From JBBATK01 sp044228685 (GTDB taxonomy: Bacteria > Bacteroidota > Ignavibacteria > Kapaibacteriales > NICIL-2): 64,000 nucleotides of DNA. Shown here piece by piece: positions 1-9,027 of this stretch. A program made the position numbers and the translations under genes. The DNA is taken from assembly GCA_044228685.1 (NCBI GenBank), contig JBGAUL010000009.1, forward strand, positions 1-64,000, read 5' to 3'. The notes beneath the pieces were generated by a model. That model ran no database searches. It saw nothing but the letters and a program-made list of their open reading frames with translations, and was not told where the DNA came from. Position 1 is the first letter of the stretch. Each line of letters opens with the position of its first letter.

Positions 1-375
1 TGACCCCGTTCTGTCAGATGCTCGCGCAGCGGACATCTGACAGCGCTCGAGGCTTGGACTCTCAACACTCGACGTCAGTACGTGCAGTGTCAGATGTCCG
101 CTGCACCTGCATCTGACACGACGGAAAATCTATAACCACCACCAATCATACCGTATGCTTCAAAGCCCTTCGCCTGTTGTTTTATCAATATTTAAACACT
201 ATACCGTAGCAATACCGTAGTGCGGTGCTGTCTGGAGATGGAGAAGTTGCAGTATCTGGATTAGGGAATGTGATGGTATGCGGGGACGATTGGGGAGGCG
301 CAAATACAGCTACGAGCTGTATATATTGGGGTTGAATTGACAATTCGTTGTACTACAAACTATCTGAGGTTTAGC
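1..375. other. Non-coding region before the first gene
   Basis: Holds the hairpin repeats (11-119) and two copies of ATACCGTAG (201-209 and 212-220). A short open stretch runs from about 210 to a TGA at 333-335 and reads as plausible protein (ends G-D-D-W-G-G-A-N-T-A-T-S-C-I-Y-W-G), but it has a TAG just upstream at 207-209 and no good start. It may be the 3' remnant of a decayed gene. Nothing else recognisable. Confidence 0.4.
11..119. repeat. Two hairpin repeats sharing a TGTCAGATG arm
   Basis: Seen directly: arms 11-20 (CTGTCAGATG) and 34-43 (CATCTGACAG) are perfect reverse complements, as are 87-96 (GTGTCAGATG) and 110-119 (CATCTGACAC). In addition, 26-42 is the exact reverse complement of 88-104 (17 bases), so the two hairpins are themselves inverted copies of each other. 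No further copy of TGTCAGATG was noticed in the window. This looks like a REP-like intergenic palindromic repeat unit. It could also be the end of a small non-autonomous element. Function unknown. Confidence 0.6.
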
Positions 376-1329
376 ATGTTCAAGAAAATTCTCAAGGTCC
401 TTGCCTGGCTGTTTGGTGCTTTGGTTCTGATCATTGGTGGTATAAGTGTTTGGATTGGTGCTTCGGATGTGCCGCGCTATGAAACGAAGAGTATTGCGGC
501 GCAGCGCTATACGGACTCGGCGCATTTGGAGATTGGTCGACGTATTGTGACGGAGCGCTGCGCGTATTGTCATTTGGGTGATGACTCGAAGTTGAGTGGA
601 CGCCAATACCTGCCTGCTGATAATCCCTTCGGAGAATTCTGGACGAAGAATATTACACAGAGCATGGAGCACGGAATTGGAAAATACTCGGATGGCGAGC
701 TCGCGTATTTGTTGAGAACGGGAATTCGACGTGATGGACTGTTCGCCGGACCTTTTATGTCCTCTCTGACTCTTTCCGACGAAGATCTTAATTGCATCAT
801 CTCCTTCCTGCGCTCACCCGCGCCTATCGTGCAGGCATCGGAAGCGCAACCCAAAGAATGGAAAGCAAACTTCCTGGCTAAAGCACTGATGAAGTTTGGT
901 GTATATGCGCCATTGCCGTACGACGGGGTTGCGCGAGCGAGCGTGAGTCCGGCTAACGAAGTAGAGTACGGAAAGTACTTGGTGCAATCACGCTATGAGT
1001 GCTATGCTTGTCATTCGCAAAGTTTTGAAACACTCGATGCTGTTAAACCGGAAAATTCTCCGGGTTATATGGGCGGCGGAAATGAAATATTGGGCAAGGA
1101 CTTTAAAATCACAAAGTCAGCTAACATCACGCCAAGTAAAACAAACGGCATTGGATCATGGACCTTTGAGCAGTTCGCTTCAACGTTGCGTACTGGCACG
1201 AACCCGTCCAATCGCAACTTGAGTCTTGCAATGCCTCGCATGAACAGTCTTGACTCTCAAGAGATTCGCTCTATCTGGAAGTATATGCTAACAGTCCCGA
1301 CACTCGAAAATCACGTGCAGACAAATTGA
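376..1329 (+). CDS. Membrane-anchored di-haem cytochrome c
   Basis: A 317-residue protein that probably carries electrons on the outer face of the cytoplasmic membrane. An N-terminal hydrophobic helix (about residues 8-28) anchors it. Two c-type haem sites are visible: CAYCH at about residues 62-66 and CYACH at about 209-213, each followed by Met-containing stretches that could supply the distal ligand. The arrangement resembles the two-domain cytochrome subunits of membrane dehydrogenases, but no dehydrogenase gene is adjacent, so the partner is unknown. I start at the ATG at 376 (GAGG at 365-368) rather than the in-frame ATG at 337, because 376 begins directly at the positively charged end of the anchor. 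The next gene follows after 80 bases and shares the terminator at 1863-1899. Confidence 0.85.
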   Translation: MFKKILKVLAWLFGALVLIIGGISVWIGASDVPRYETKSIAAQRYTDSAHLEIGRRIVTERCAYCHLGDDSKLSGRQYLPADNPFGEFWTKNITQSMEHGIGKYSDGELAYLLRTGIRRDGLFAGPFMSSLTLSDEDLNCIISFLRSPAPIVQASEAQPKEWKANFLAKALMKFGVYAPLPYDGVARASVSPANEVEYGKYLVQSRYECYACHSQSFETLDAVKPENSPGYMGGGNEILGKDFKITKSANITPSKTNGIGSWTFEQFASTLRTGTNPSNRNLSLAMPRMNSLDSQEIRSIWKYMLTVPTLENHVQTN

Positions 1330-1409
1330 TTACTGTGTTTGAATCGCAACACTCTCAATCAATCCGCGTCGAGCTTAATTCATTTGTTCTATTACTAAAT
1401 CCCGGCACT

Positions 1410-1817
1410 ATGAAAAACATTGTACTTCCGGCAATTGTTGGAACCGTCATCCTCTTTCTCCTTGGTGGATTGTTTTATGGCCTGATCTTCAAATCAACTA
1501 TGGATGCCGGCATGGCAAGTTTCGGTGCTGCTGCAAACTCAGATCCGAACTTGCTGATCGTGTTTTGCTGCCATCTCATCTTCATCGTGATGATGTGCTT
1601 GCTCTTTGAGAAGCTCAACCTCTTAACAACAAGCTCCATCCTAAAAACGGCTGTTGTTGTTTCGGTCGCACTCGCAGTGTGGTTTGAACTGTGGATGATC
1701 GTCAGCTTTAACGTTATGTCCTCTGCACTCATTACTGCCGATCTCACTTCGAATATTATTAGCTCAAGTGCTGGTGCCGCCGCCGCCGGTCTGACACGTG
1801 CACGCTTAGCTAAATGA
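1410..1817 (+). CDS. Small integral membrane protein, function unknown
   Basis: A 135-residue, very hydrophobic protein with about four predicted transmembrane segments and an Ala/Ser-rich C-terminus. I do not recognise the family. The ATG at 1410 is preferred over the upstream in-frame ATG at 1326, because translation from 1326 would add 28 polar residues before the first membrane segment. It is probably co-transcribed with the cytochrome c gene upstream, since no terminator lies between them and a strong one follows. A role linked to the cytochrome is only an inference from position. Confidence 0.65.
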   Translation: MKNIVLPAIVGTVILFLLGGLFYGLIFKSTMDAGMASFGAAANSDPNLLIVFCCHLIFIVMMCLLFEKLNLLTTSSILKTAVVVSVALAVWFELWMIVSFNVMSSALITADLTSNIISSSAGAAAAGLTRARLAK

Positions 1818-1862
1818 CAATGTGTGAGCTGTCCTGATACAACTCATACAGTATGGCACCCA

Positions 1863-1899
1863 ACGCAGTTCCACCGTCGCATGGAACTGCGTTTTTTTT
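1863..1899 (+). terminator. Rho-independent terminator
   Basis: Perfect 11-bp stem ACGCAGTTCCA (1863-1873) with TGGAACTGCGT (1882-1892), 8-base loop, followed by a run of eight T. Ends the cytochrome/membrane-protein unit. Confidence 0.92.
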
Positions 1900-2037
1900 G
1901 TGCGCTATAAATCTTGAGTGAAGATGTGCTCGGCTACGGACTTGATGATGCGATCTAAAGACGACCAGCATCAGATAACTAGGCGTGTGTTGGAAAGGCA
2001 GCTATATACCGAGAGCATTGTGTTTCAAATTCAATTA

Positions 2038-4113
2038 CTACCCAATCGCCGATAAAAAAGTCGCGAGGTTATGGTCTTTGCTGAGTTTGAATTTTCTACG
2101 AAGACGATTACGATGGTCTTCGACAGTGCGAGGCGACAGCACCAATGCCGCCGCAATTTCCTTTGTGCTGAGTTGAATCTTTAGCAGCGAACAAATTTTC
2201 AATTCCATGGGCGTGAGTTTGGGATAGCGTTCCGACAAACTCTGCACAAAGTTGGAATGAAGTTGTGTGAACTGCTGATTGAATGATTCCCATGAAGTGT
2301 CGTCGCGCAGGTTGCGCTCGATCTGACGCACCATTTCATCAGCCAAAGAACGAGCCTCGCTTGAGTACTCGCTGACGATATTCTGCGCGCGGTGCTTTAT
2401 ACTCTCCAGCATTTCATTCTTGTGCACCAAGTGCAGCGCCATGGCCGAGAGTTCTTTCTGCTTGTATTCGTTTTGTGATTGAAGGTGCGTGTTCTGCTGC
2501 TGAAGGATATCGCGTTCCTTTTGCAAACGCTCCGTCTCAAGCAATACCATCATATTTCGAACATTGCGCTCAGCGGCAGCGCGATTGTTTTCGGCGTCGA
2601 GTGTGTGAAACTGACGATGAAATTCATAGGCGGTCTTGAAGTCGGAGGCAGCTGCGTAAAGCTCAGCAATACGCTGCAGACACTGTGCTTCCAACACACG
2701 GTCGCCGACCTCGCGGGCAATCTGAGCTGCCTCTTGTGCCTTTTGATGGGCGTTCTGAAGATCGCGAAAGGCAAAGGCGACGTCGCTCAGACATTTGAGA
2801 ATCAATCCCTGACCGCGCTTGAAATCAATGCGAATCGAACTTTGAATTCCGTGCTCGAGATCAGAAACAATGTCTGCTGCAAAACCAACATTCAGTGCAA
2901 TCGCACAGTAGATAGGGAGAATCTCGACTTCGAGATCAGGGAAAACAAACTCACGTGACATATGCAAGGCAGAGCGCACCAGAGCTTCGGCTTCATGAGC
3001 TCGACCAAGGTCGTTGAGAGTTTGAGCAACATTAGCACGAGAATAGCATTGTCCGCGCTGATCGCTCACCAAATCAAACAACCGTTGAGCTTCCTGAAAA
3101 TACAGAAGTGCTTTCTCGTGATCCTTCTGACTTGCATAGGCAGTCGCAAGTAAGTTGTTCGCTGCGGCTTGCTTGAAAGGTGATCCGGTTTCGCGTGCGA
3201 TGAGCTCCAGCCGCTGAATCAACTTTATGGCATGTTCAAAGTCACTTAGCGTCATGTACGCTCCACTAGCCACTTCCAATGCTGAGCTCATCCCGTGGAA
3301 ATCGCCGGCCCTTTCATAGTGATGAAGTGCTATCATGCAGTGATTAATACTGGACACATAGTCACCGCGCATATTCTCCAATCCTGCCAAGCCAATATGT
3401 ATCGAAGCGCTTTGCTGCAGCATCAAGTCTTCGTCGCAGTACTGCAGCGCGCTTTCGTAAGACTCACGGGCAAGGGCAAACTGACCATGATCCTGGTATG
3501 CCATTCCCATACCGACGTGCATAGCGATGATGTAAACAGGCTCGCCAAGTTTCATCGCCCAGCCAAGACCATCACGGAACTGCTCAATAGCCAGATCGTG
3601 CTTTCCTTCGTGAATTAAAATCTGACCAAGTCCGTTACGCGTTGATACAATTGCTGAGATCTCCTCTGCTTTAATTAAAACATTGAGATCGATTTCATAC
3701 AATCGTCGAGCTTCTTCGAATCGACGAGAACGGAAGTGGTAGAAGGCTAATTTCTGACGAGCCTTTGCAACGCGGATGGCATCAGAGTATTTCTCAAAAC
3801 AATCAATAGCCGACTGAATCATCGGAACCAATTCGTCGCGCTCCGCACTACTTTGCTTGCAGAAAAAGATCACCGTCTGCGCACGTGCAATTGCCAGTTG
3901 ATTTGTTTTAATTGCATTCGCATTAATTCCGGATTTATTTAATTCCACCTCAGCCAGTGTTCGCGTAATGTCAGCGTATTCAGCCGCTTTAATTGGACGG
4001 GAATTAATGAGATTCTCGGCAAGCATCAGGGCAATGTCGCGTCGCTTCTCCCGACTCCGCGCCTTCTCTAAACTCTGCTCCAACTGCGCTATGTATTCTG
4101 GCGAGTAATTCAT
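2038..4113 (-). CDS. TPR-repeat transcriptional regulator with LuxR-type HTH
   Basis: A 691-residue soluble protein. Most of its length is tandem TPR-like helical pairs (about residues 90-470). A coiled coil rich in E, Q, K and R follows (about 500-570), then a linker and a C-terminal LuxR/GerE-type helix-turn-helix over the last 60 residues, with the typical pattern L-T-x-x-E, S-T-K-E-I-A and S-P-R-T-V-E-x-H-R. No transmembrane or signal segment is visible, so it should act in the cytoplasm as a DNA-binding regulator whose TPR part senses a protein or peptide. The ATG at 4113 is chosen over a TTG at 4137. A paralogue with the same architecture lies at 13512-15308. The targets are unknown. 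Confidence 0.85.
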   Translation of the reverse strand: MNYSPEYIAQLEQSLEKARSREKRRDIALMLAENLINSRPIKAAEYADITRTLAEVELNKSGINANAIKTNQLAIARAQTVIFFCKQSSAERDELVPMIQSAIDCFEKYSDAIRVAKARQKLAFYHFRSRRFEEARRLYEIDLNVLIKAEEISAIVSTRNGLGQILIHEGKHDLAIEQFRDGLGWAMKLGEPVYIIAMHVGMGMAYQDHGQFALARESYESALQYCDEDLMLQQSASIHIGLAGLENMRGDYVSSINHCMIALHHYERAGDFHGMSSALEVASGAYMTLSDFEHAIKLIQRLELIARETGSPFKQAAANNLLATAYASQKDHEKALLYFQEAQRLFDLVSDQRGQCYSRANVAQTLNDLGRAHEAEALVRSALHMSREFVFPDLEVEILPIYCAIALNVGFAADIVSDLEHGIQSSIRIDFKRGQGLILKCLSDVAFAFRDLQNAHQKAQEAAQIAREVGDRVLEAQCLQRIAELYAAASDFKTAYEFHRQFHTLDAENNRAAAERNVRNMMVLLETERLQKERDILQQQNTHLQSQNEYKQKELSAMALHLVHKNEMLESIKHRAQNIVSEYSSEARSLADEMVRQIERNLRDDTSWESFNQQFTQLHSNFVQSLSERYPKLTPMELKICSLLKIQLSTKEIAAALVLSPRTVEDHRNRLRRKFKLSKDHNLATFLSAIG

Positions 4114-4452
4114 GCGTTGATTGAATGTGCCTGACAATCCCTCTCGACCGACAGTGTGCTTCGTTCCCTCAGTCGACTATCATCTACCATCTTTATACGT
4201 TCCGCGTCCTAAGTCCTGCTCTTTCAACTGCATAGTGGCATCGACAGCACCGGAACAGAATCAACAAAGCCAAATATCGCTGTTAGGACCGATCGTAGGG
4301 GGTCAACAAGCAGAAGCTAATCCCCGTCATTTACTGCAATGCACTACGGTATAAAGGCGATTCTAATGCAAAACAAGTGCATTTCAAGCAATTCTGACTA
4401 CGGTATTTGTACGGGATGATCGAGCATTGAACCAGCGCAGTCTGCACCGCGT
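4114..4452. other. Non-coding gap with two ACTACGGTAT decamers
   Basis: Lies between the start of the TPR/LuxR gene and the end of the acetyltransferase gene. It contains the decamer ACTACGGTAT twice (4343-4352 and 4397-4406), the reverse complement of a motif found at 212-221 upstream of the cytochrome gene. A promoter for the minus-strand regulator gene is expected here, but I cannot place -35/-10 boxes with confidence. Confidence 0.35.
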
Positions 4453-4950
4453 TCAGTGCAGTTCCATAGTAAACAGCCAGTAGTGCCAACCGTAGCGCAC
4501 GGGTAAATCGCGTATTTGGATGAATCCCATGCGTTCGTAGAGTCCGCGGGCGGTGCTCATCACTTCGGAAGTATGCAGCGCCATTGTCTGTTCGCCCGCA
4601 TCGCGAGCCGCATCTATGCAGCGTTGAACCAAACGGCGTGCAATGCCTTGTCCGGCAACATCCGGTCGCACCGTCACAAAACGCAGCTGACACCACGCCG
4701 CATCATAAATCGCATCCCCCACGCCGCTTTGCACCCAAAACGACATACCCACCAACTCATCAGCCTCATTAAAACACGCTTCGCATGAGCCGCGCTCGAG
4801 CAGCTTTTCATAAGTCGAGGCGGAACCCACATTCTTCTGCATGGATTCCCAATGCTCATCTGTCAGCTTGTCACGATACTGACTCCAAGTATGGAGTCCA
4901 AGCTCTTGCATCGCCGGAATGAATGCGTGGGAGATTTGTTGGTAGCGCAT
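4453..4950 (-). CDS. GNAT-family N-acetyltransferase
   Basis: A 165-residue protein with the GNAT fold, which transfers an acetyl group from acetyl-CoA to an amine. The acetyl-CoA-binding motif A is visible at about residues 92-110, with P-D-x-A-G-Q-G-I-A-R-R-L matching the Q/R-x-x-G-x-G/A loop. A motif-B-like segment with A-R-G-L-Y-E-R-M-G-F lies at about 133-142. Its length is normal for the family. The substrate cannot be told from sequence. It is transcribed alone, or toward the TPR/LuxR regulator with a gap of about 340 bases. Confidence 0.88.
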   Translation of the reverse strand: MRYQQISHAFIPAMQELGLHTWSQYRDKLTDEHWESMQKNVGSASTYEKLLERGSCEACFNEADELVGMSFWVQSGVGDAIYDAAWCQLRFVTVRPDVAGQGIARRLVQRCIDAARDAGEQTMALHTSEVMSTARGLYERMGFIQIRDLPVRYGWHYWLFTMELH

Positions 4951-5032
4951 GATTAATCAATTAAAGCAATCAACAATACAAGACTGAGAATTTCAACTTC
5001 ACTTGCCCCTTTATAACGACAAACCGGCACTT

Positions 5033-8000
5033 TCAGTACTCACTTTCGTACTTTAAAGCTCGCTCTTTTATATAGGCATCGACGTAGCTTTTATTGAGAG
5101 CTTTGTCAACCATCGTTGTCGGAGAATCACTTGCTTTGACACCCCAACAAGTTTTGACTTCTACTTCAGAGTAAGCGAGAGACGTCGAATCCGCGGCAAA
5201 TGGTCCAACGACCTTGAAGTCTCTTTGCTCGTAATCAGTAGTATCCGCGTCATTCACTACATCTTTCTTCGATTTGCGTTTAAGCTCAAAAAGATAATAG
5301 CGTCCTGGCTTTTCGTAAGAGGTGTCTTGTGGTACTACAACGCTTGTGACAAATTTGCCTGCGTAGTTTAATTGCGAGTAGTCAGTGGCTTCGTCGTAAT
5401 CGTTCTCGTATTCTTCTGATTCACGCAAGTACTCATCGAGCTCGTATTGCGCGTAACACTGTTGTGTGAAGTAGCGCGACGGAAGAAGCTGACGTTGTTT
5501 TACAGAGTCTACAGCCCGCAACAGTGCTATACTTTGTCGTGATGAATCTACAAGCTTGTGAAGTAGTGCAGTATCTTGAACAGGAGCTATGTATATCAGC
5601 GTGGTCATAGCGTGCGCTGACAGGTCACGATCTGTGTCGTAGAGACGTTTTGCGATGTTGTAGAGTATCTTTTTAGACTCAGCATCAGCCGGACAGTACT
5701 TATACCATTTGCAGAATGATGCGACGATGTCCTTAGAAGTCTCATCGTGAATATTCATGGAACCTGCTTCCGGTTTATCCGAATCATATGGTTCTTTCTT
5801 CGGATATCGCAGAGAACGCTCGTAATCTTTGAACGCGGCGTTGAAGTCCTTTGTCAGCATTGATTGCGCTGGCAATAATCCCACCACATCCTTTGGCTCG
5901 TGAGATTTCATCACACACTTCGTGAGTAAATCCAGAACTGCACTCTTGTAATTCTTCGTTGAGTATAGTTTGGCGATGCGAGCACGTTCTTCACAACAGC
6001 CTGTGCTGTCTCGGCCGGCAGACTTCAATGCCGTTGCATAATCGTCAGAAAGACCTTGAGTGTCTCGAGCAGCTGTATTAACGACATCTAAAACGAAATG
6101 CAGAACGCTGTCGCCTGTGCATCTCGCAAGACTAAGAGCAGCTTTAGTTCGAAATTTAATCGGACGAGTTTCATCCTTGGCTAACTGAGCTAAAAAGCGC
6201 TTTGTCGACATCGAAGAGTCTCGTGAAAAGCTGTTGAGCATGCTTACTCTTGTAGCTCTCCACCAATTCGTCGACGCACTATCTCTTAAACTCGAGTCGC
6301 TGTCGTAATGATCTTTCTGCAGCGCCACACGCAAGACTCCATACCAGCTCGTGTCAGACTCAAACCACACGCGATTGACAAAAGCCTCTGCTCTGTGTAC
6401 TTTGACAGTATCATTGCTCATTATGTCTTCCAACCACGTCTGCTGAGCAAGTGGCGGAGCTTGAGCAACAGTGTCGTTTATTTGTAAGGACGCAACACGT
6501 TGCCGCATAAGACTACGTCCGTGATCAGAATCATCAACAAGCAGCGGCTCCGTTATCACATAGACATAAGGTTCACAGTATCTGATGTAAACATTACGAT
6601 ACCAGTAGCCATTTTCCAAGGCTCGTTTTGTGCGAAGCTGATAGCTTCCTGAATAGACATTATTTGCATTGGATTCTTCCTTGTACACGATGCTGTCGGA
6701 ATCAAAACCACATCTATCCTGTATCAACTTCAAGATTTTCTCCGGATCATGAACAGAAGAGTACATGATTCGATGGTATCGCGAGATCTTCCAATAGGCT
6801 CGGCCTAGCTGGTCTCGAGAATAATAACTCTCTAGCGAATCGAACACACCTGAATAGAGTTGTTCATCTATTCTCTCAGGACGACTATACCCACTCACAC
6901 TTAATCCCAAACTGTCAATGCGCTGCAGAGATTGCTGGGCTTTTGGAATTTCATCTGCGATAGAAATTGAACCAAAGAACTGCGCGCTGTCTCGCTCTGC
7001 ATCCGGATGATCGGGATATTGATATCTGAATTCATAAACTCGTCGCTGTTGCACAATCACAAGACCGATAGTCTTTACATCCTCGCTATCTCGCATGTGA
7101 TACCAAAGGCGAAGCGTGTTCGAAGGACCCGATACAAAACCAAAATTGCTCTGTAACTGCGACGGATAGGATTTAAAGTCAGATTCTTTCAGACTATTCT
7201 TAAAGTACGCTTCCAGTGACTTGAACTTTGGTTTCTCGAGTAAATCAAACCACGTGAAACTAAAGGTTGAACCCGTCTGTGTGTCCGAGGCATAGCGAAA
7301 ACGAGATTCCACGTCCTCTTCTGAGCTTCCTAACGAGAGGACGTTGCCCGGAAACTGTACTTGTGCTCCTCCAATGCTGTCGCGATAACTCGACCATTCT
7401 GATTTCGGAGCCGACAAGAATTGTAGAGAATGAAAAAAAGTATCAACCATCGGTAGCGAGATTGTTGCTGAGTCGCCCAGCACGAGCAACTCATACACGA
7501 GATTTCTGCGAAACACAACCATTACCCTGTAGCTCTGTGCACTCTGCGTCGGACTTCGATATTCGAATGCAGGCATGGTGTTGTATTTAATTGACAAAGG
7601 TTTCAGAGAGTCAGACGACGCGTATCTGTCCACAACCTTCTGGACCATTGTATTGGCCGTTGACTCCATTGCTTCTTTGTGTAACACTTGTGGCATACGC
7701 ATGCCCATGACAACAAAAGTGAGTCCTGAAACAAGTTCATGGCATTCGGGAATATCCATTTCAAAACTGCTGAAGACTTGTCGATAGAACTTGGACTCCG
7801 CCAGCTTTGCGGGAAAACGAACGCTAAATGCATTGCGCTCGGAGCGATACTCAGACCATTGCTCATGGCCGTGTAGACTGAGCGTATCAAAGAGACTCTT
7901 GCGGTTGTTGTATGATGAGGCGACCGCTTCGACGGTGTATCCTCGTTGGCGTAACAAGGCGATAAGTCCGCGAGGACCCGACAAATGCGCTGCGCCCATT

Positions 8001-8848
8001 GCTGCAAAGACTCCACCTAGCTTGGTCAGTGAGTCAATATTCCTTGCCATAATCTCGTTGCGTTTGCCAAGCAAGGAGTCATTCAATTCAGCACTCACAC
8101 CAACAGTTGTCATGGCGAACAGTGAATCAATCTGTCCTTTGTAGTAATACTTCACCATTCGCTCAGCCTTCAAGAGCTGTGACAATCGCTGCGTTGAATT
8201 GCTGTTGAAGCTTGAGCGCAATTGCATTTCACCGAAGACATCGAGGATGCGCATTGTGTAGCCAAGTGGTTCCAGAGCAACGACGGATTTTTGCAGACTC
8301 CGCGCGACGCCAAACAGATAGGCATCCAGGAACATGGGTTTATCCTTTTTGGTAGGCCTACCGGTGCCAACATACATTCCTATTAATGCTGTGCGCATTT
8401 TCGGAATTAATTCAAGTGGTAATCCGAGTTGTTCGGCTATGGACGGTGCAAGCGAGTCTATTTGCGCCTTCGTGAGCACGTCGCTAATGCGGAGTCCGCT
8501 TGTAGTATCAATAAGTTGATCAATCAGAACACCCATCAAGGTATCGAGTCGCTGCTCCAAAGCGAAGTAGGGAACGGAGTTCAGACAAGGCGCAACGGAG
8601 TCGGCAAATCGAAACACTCTTCGATCTCTTGTGTGCATTGTTCCATAGAGGTAAGAAGACTTGTTGTTCGCGCTCACTCTCCAAAGCAGCGACTCATTAT
8701 TCGACGCACTCTGCACACCAACCACTTTGCCTTGCGCCTGCATAGAAACGGAACTGATTGTCGTTAGAATACACACGTAGACTATGACCTGGATTATCAG
8801 CGTCGCAATACTCTTCGAAGCATTTGAGGGAAGGCGCATAACTGTCAT
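5033..8848 (-). CDS. TraB/GumN-like domain fused to a very long C-terminal region, exported
   Basis: About 1,271 residues. An N-terminal hydrophobic segment (about residues 12-35) looks like a signal peptide. A TraB/GumN-like (Tiki-related) domain follows, with Y-L-Y-G-T-M-H at about 66-72, a conserved Glu near 98, R-N-E-I-M-A-R-N at about 263-270 and G-A-A-H-L-S-G-P-x-G at about 285-294. The G-T-x-H and G-x-x-H motifs are those proposed to bind metal in this family. The family is usually 250-400 residues, so the further 900 or so polar residues are exceptional. They contain several repeated beta-rich blocks and a later helical part, and I do not recognise them. The long open frame starts with TTG at 8974. 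I choose the ATG at 8848, which puts the signal segment near the N-terminus. The gene is divergent from 9028. Confidence 0.7.
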   Translation of the reverse strand: MTVMRLPSNASKSIATLIIQVIVYVCILTTISSVSMQAQGKVVGVQSASNNESLLWRVSANNKSSYLYGTMHTRDRRVFRFADSVAPCLNSVPYFALEQRLDTLMGVLIDQLIDTTSGLRISDVLTKAQIDSLAPSIAEQLGLPLELIPKMRTALIGMYVGTGRPTKKDKPMFLDAYLFGVARSLQKSVVALEPLGYTMRILDVFGEMQLRSSFNSNSTQRLSQLLKAERMVKYYYKGQIDSLFAMTTVGVSAELNDSLLGKRNEIMARNIDSLTKLGGVFAAMGAAHLSGPRGLIALLRQRGYTVEAVASSYNNRKSLFDTLSLHGHEQWSEYRSERNAFSVRFPAKLAESKFYRQVFSSFEMDIPECHELVSGLTFVVMGMRMPQVLHKEAMESTANTMVQKVVDRYASSDSLKPLSIKYNTMPAFEYRSPTQSAQSYRVMVVFRRNLVYELLVLGDSATISLPMVDTFFHSLQFLSAPKSEWSSYRDSIGGAQVQFPGNVLSLGSSEEDVESRFRYASDTQTGSTFSFTWFDLLEKPKFKSLEAYFKNSLKESDFKSYPSQLQSNFGFVSGPSNTLRLWYHMRDSEDVKTIGLVIVQQRRVYEFRYQYPDHPDAERDSAQFFGSISIADEIPKAQQSLQRIDSLGLSVSGYSRPERIDEQLYSGVFDSLESYYSRDQLGRAYWKISRYHRIMYSSVHDPEKILKLIQDRCGFDSDSIVYKEESNANNVYSGSYQLRTKRALENGYWYRNVYIRYCEPYVYVITEPLLVDDSDHGRSLMRQRVASLQINDTVAQAPPLAQQTWLEDIMSNDTVKVHRAEAFVNRVWFESDTSWYGVLRVALQKDHYDSDSSLRDSASTNWWRATRVSMLNSFSRDSSMSTKRFLAQLAKDETRPIKFRTKAALSLARCTGDSVLHFVLDVVNTAARDTQGLSDDYATALKSAGRDSTGCCEERARIAKLYSTKNYKSAVLDLLTKCVMKSHEPKDVVGLLPAQSMLTKDFNAAFKDYERSLRYPKKEPYDSDKPEAGSMNIHDETSKDIVASFCKWYKYCPADAESKKILYNIAKRLYDTDRDLSAHAMTTLIYIAPVQDTALLHKLVDSSRQSIALLRAVDSVKQRQLLPSRYFTQQCYAQYELDEYLRESEEYENDYDEATDYSQLNYAGKFVTSVVVPQDTSYEKPGRYYLFELKRKSKKDVVNDADTTDYEQRDFKVVGPFAADSTSLAYSEVEVKTCWGVKASDSPTTMVDKALNKSYVDAYIKERALKYESEY

Positions 8849-9027
8849 TTTTGTAGTGAAGGCGGTGTCGTCAAGGGACTCGTAACACAAGACTTTGAAG
8901 CACACGCATTGTCGCAAATTAGTCATCGGGTGAAGCATTGTTCTTTGGAATCGTCTACTTTTTGTTACAGACAACGATGTCTTTTGCTATCTGTTTATAT
9001 TGCAGTTAACACTACACTGCATAGTCT
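8849..9027. promoter_or_regulatory. Divergent intergenic region
   Basis: Separates the minus-strand TraB/GumN fusion gene from the plus-strand gene at 9028, so promoters for both should lie here. The upstream TTG/ATG codons of the minus-strand frame also fall in this stretch. No box is clear enough to assign. Confidence 0.3.

Noticed and set aside
2479..2958. Plus-strand open frame of 159 codons antisense to the first TPR/LuxR gene
   Set aside because: It is a shadow of the well-supported TPR gene on the opposite strand. No domain and no ribosome-binding site.
7242..7261. CCACGTGAAAC half-site resembling parS inside the TraB/GumN fusion gene
   Set aside because: Only the right half matches. 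The left half (CAAA) does not, and it lies in a coding region far from the mnmG cluster.
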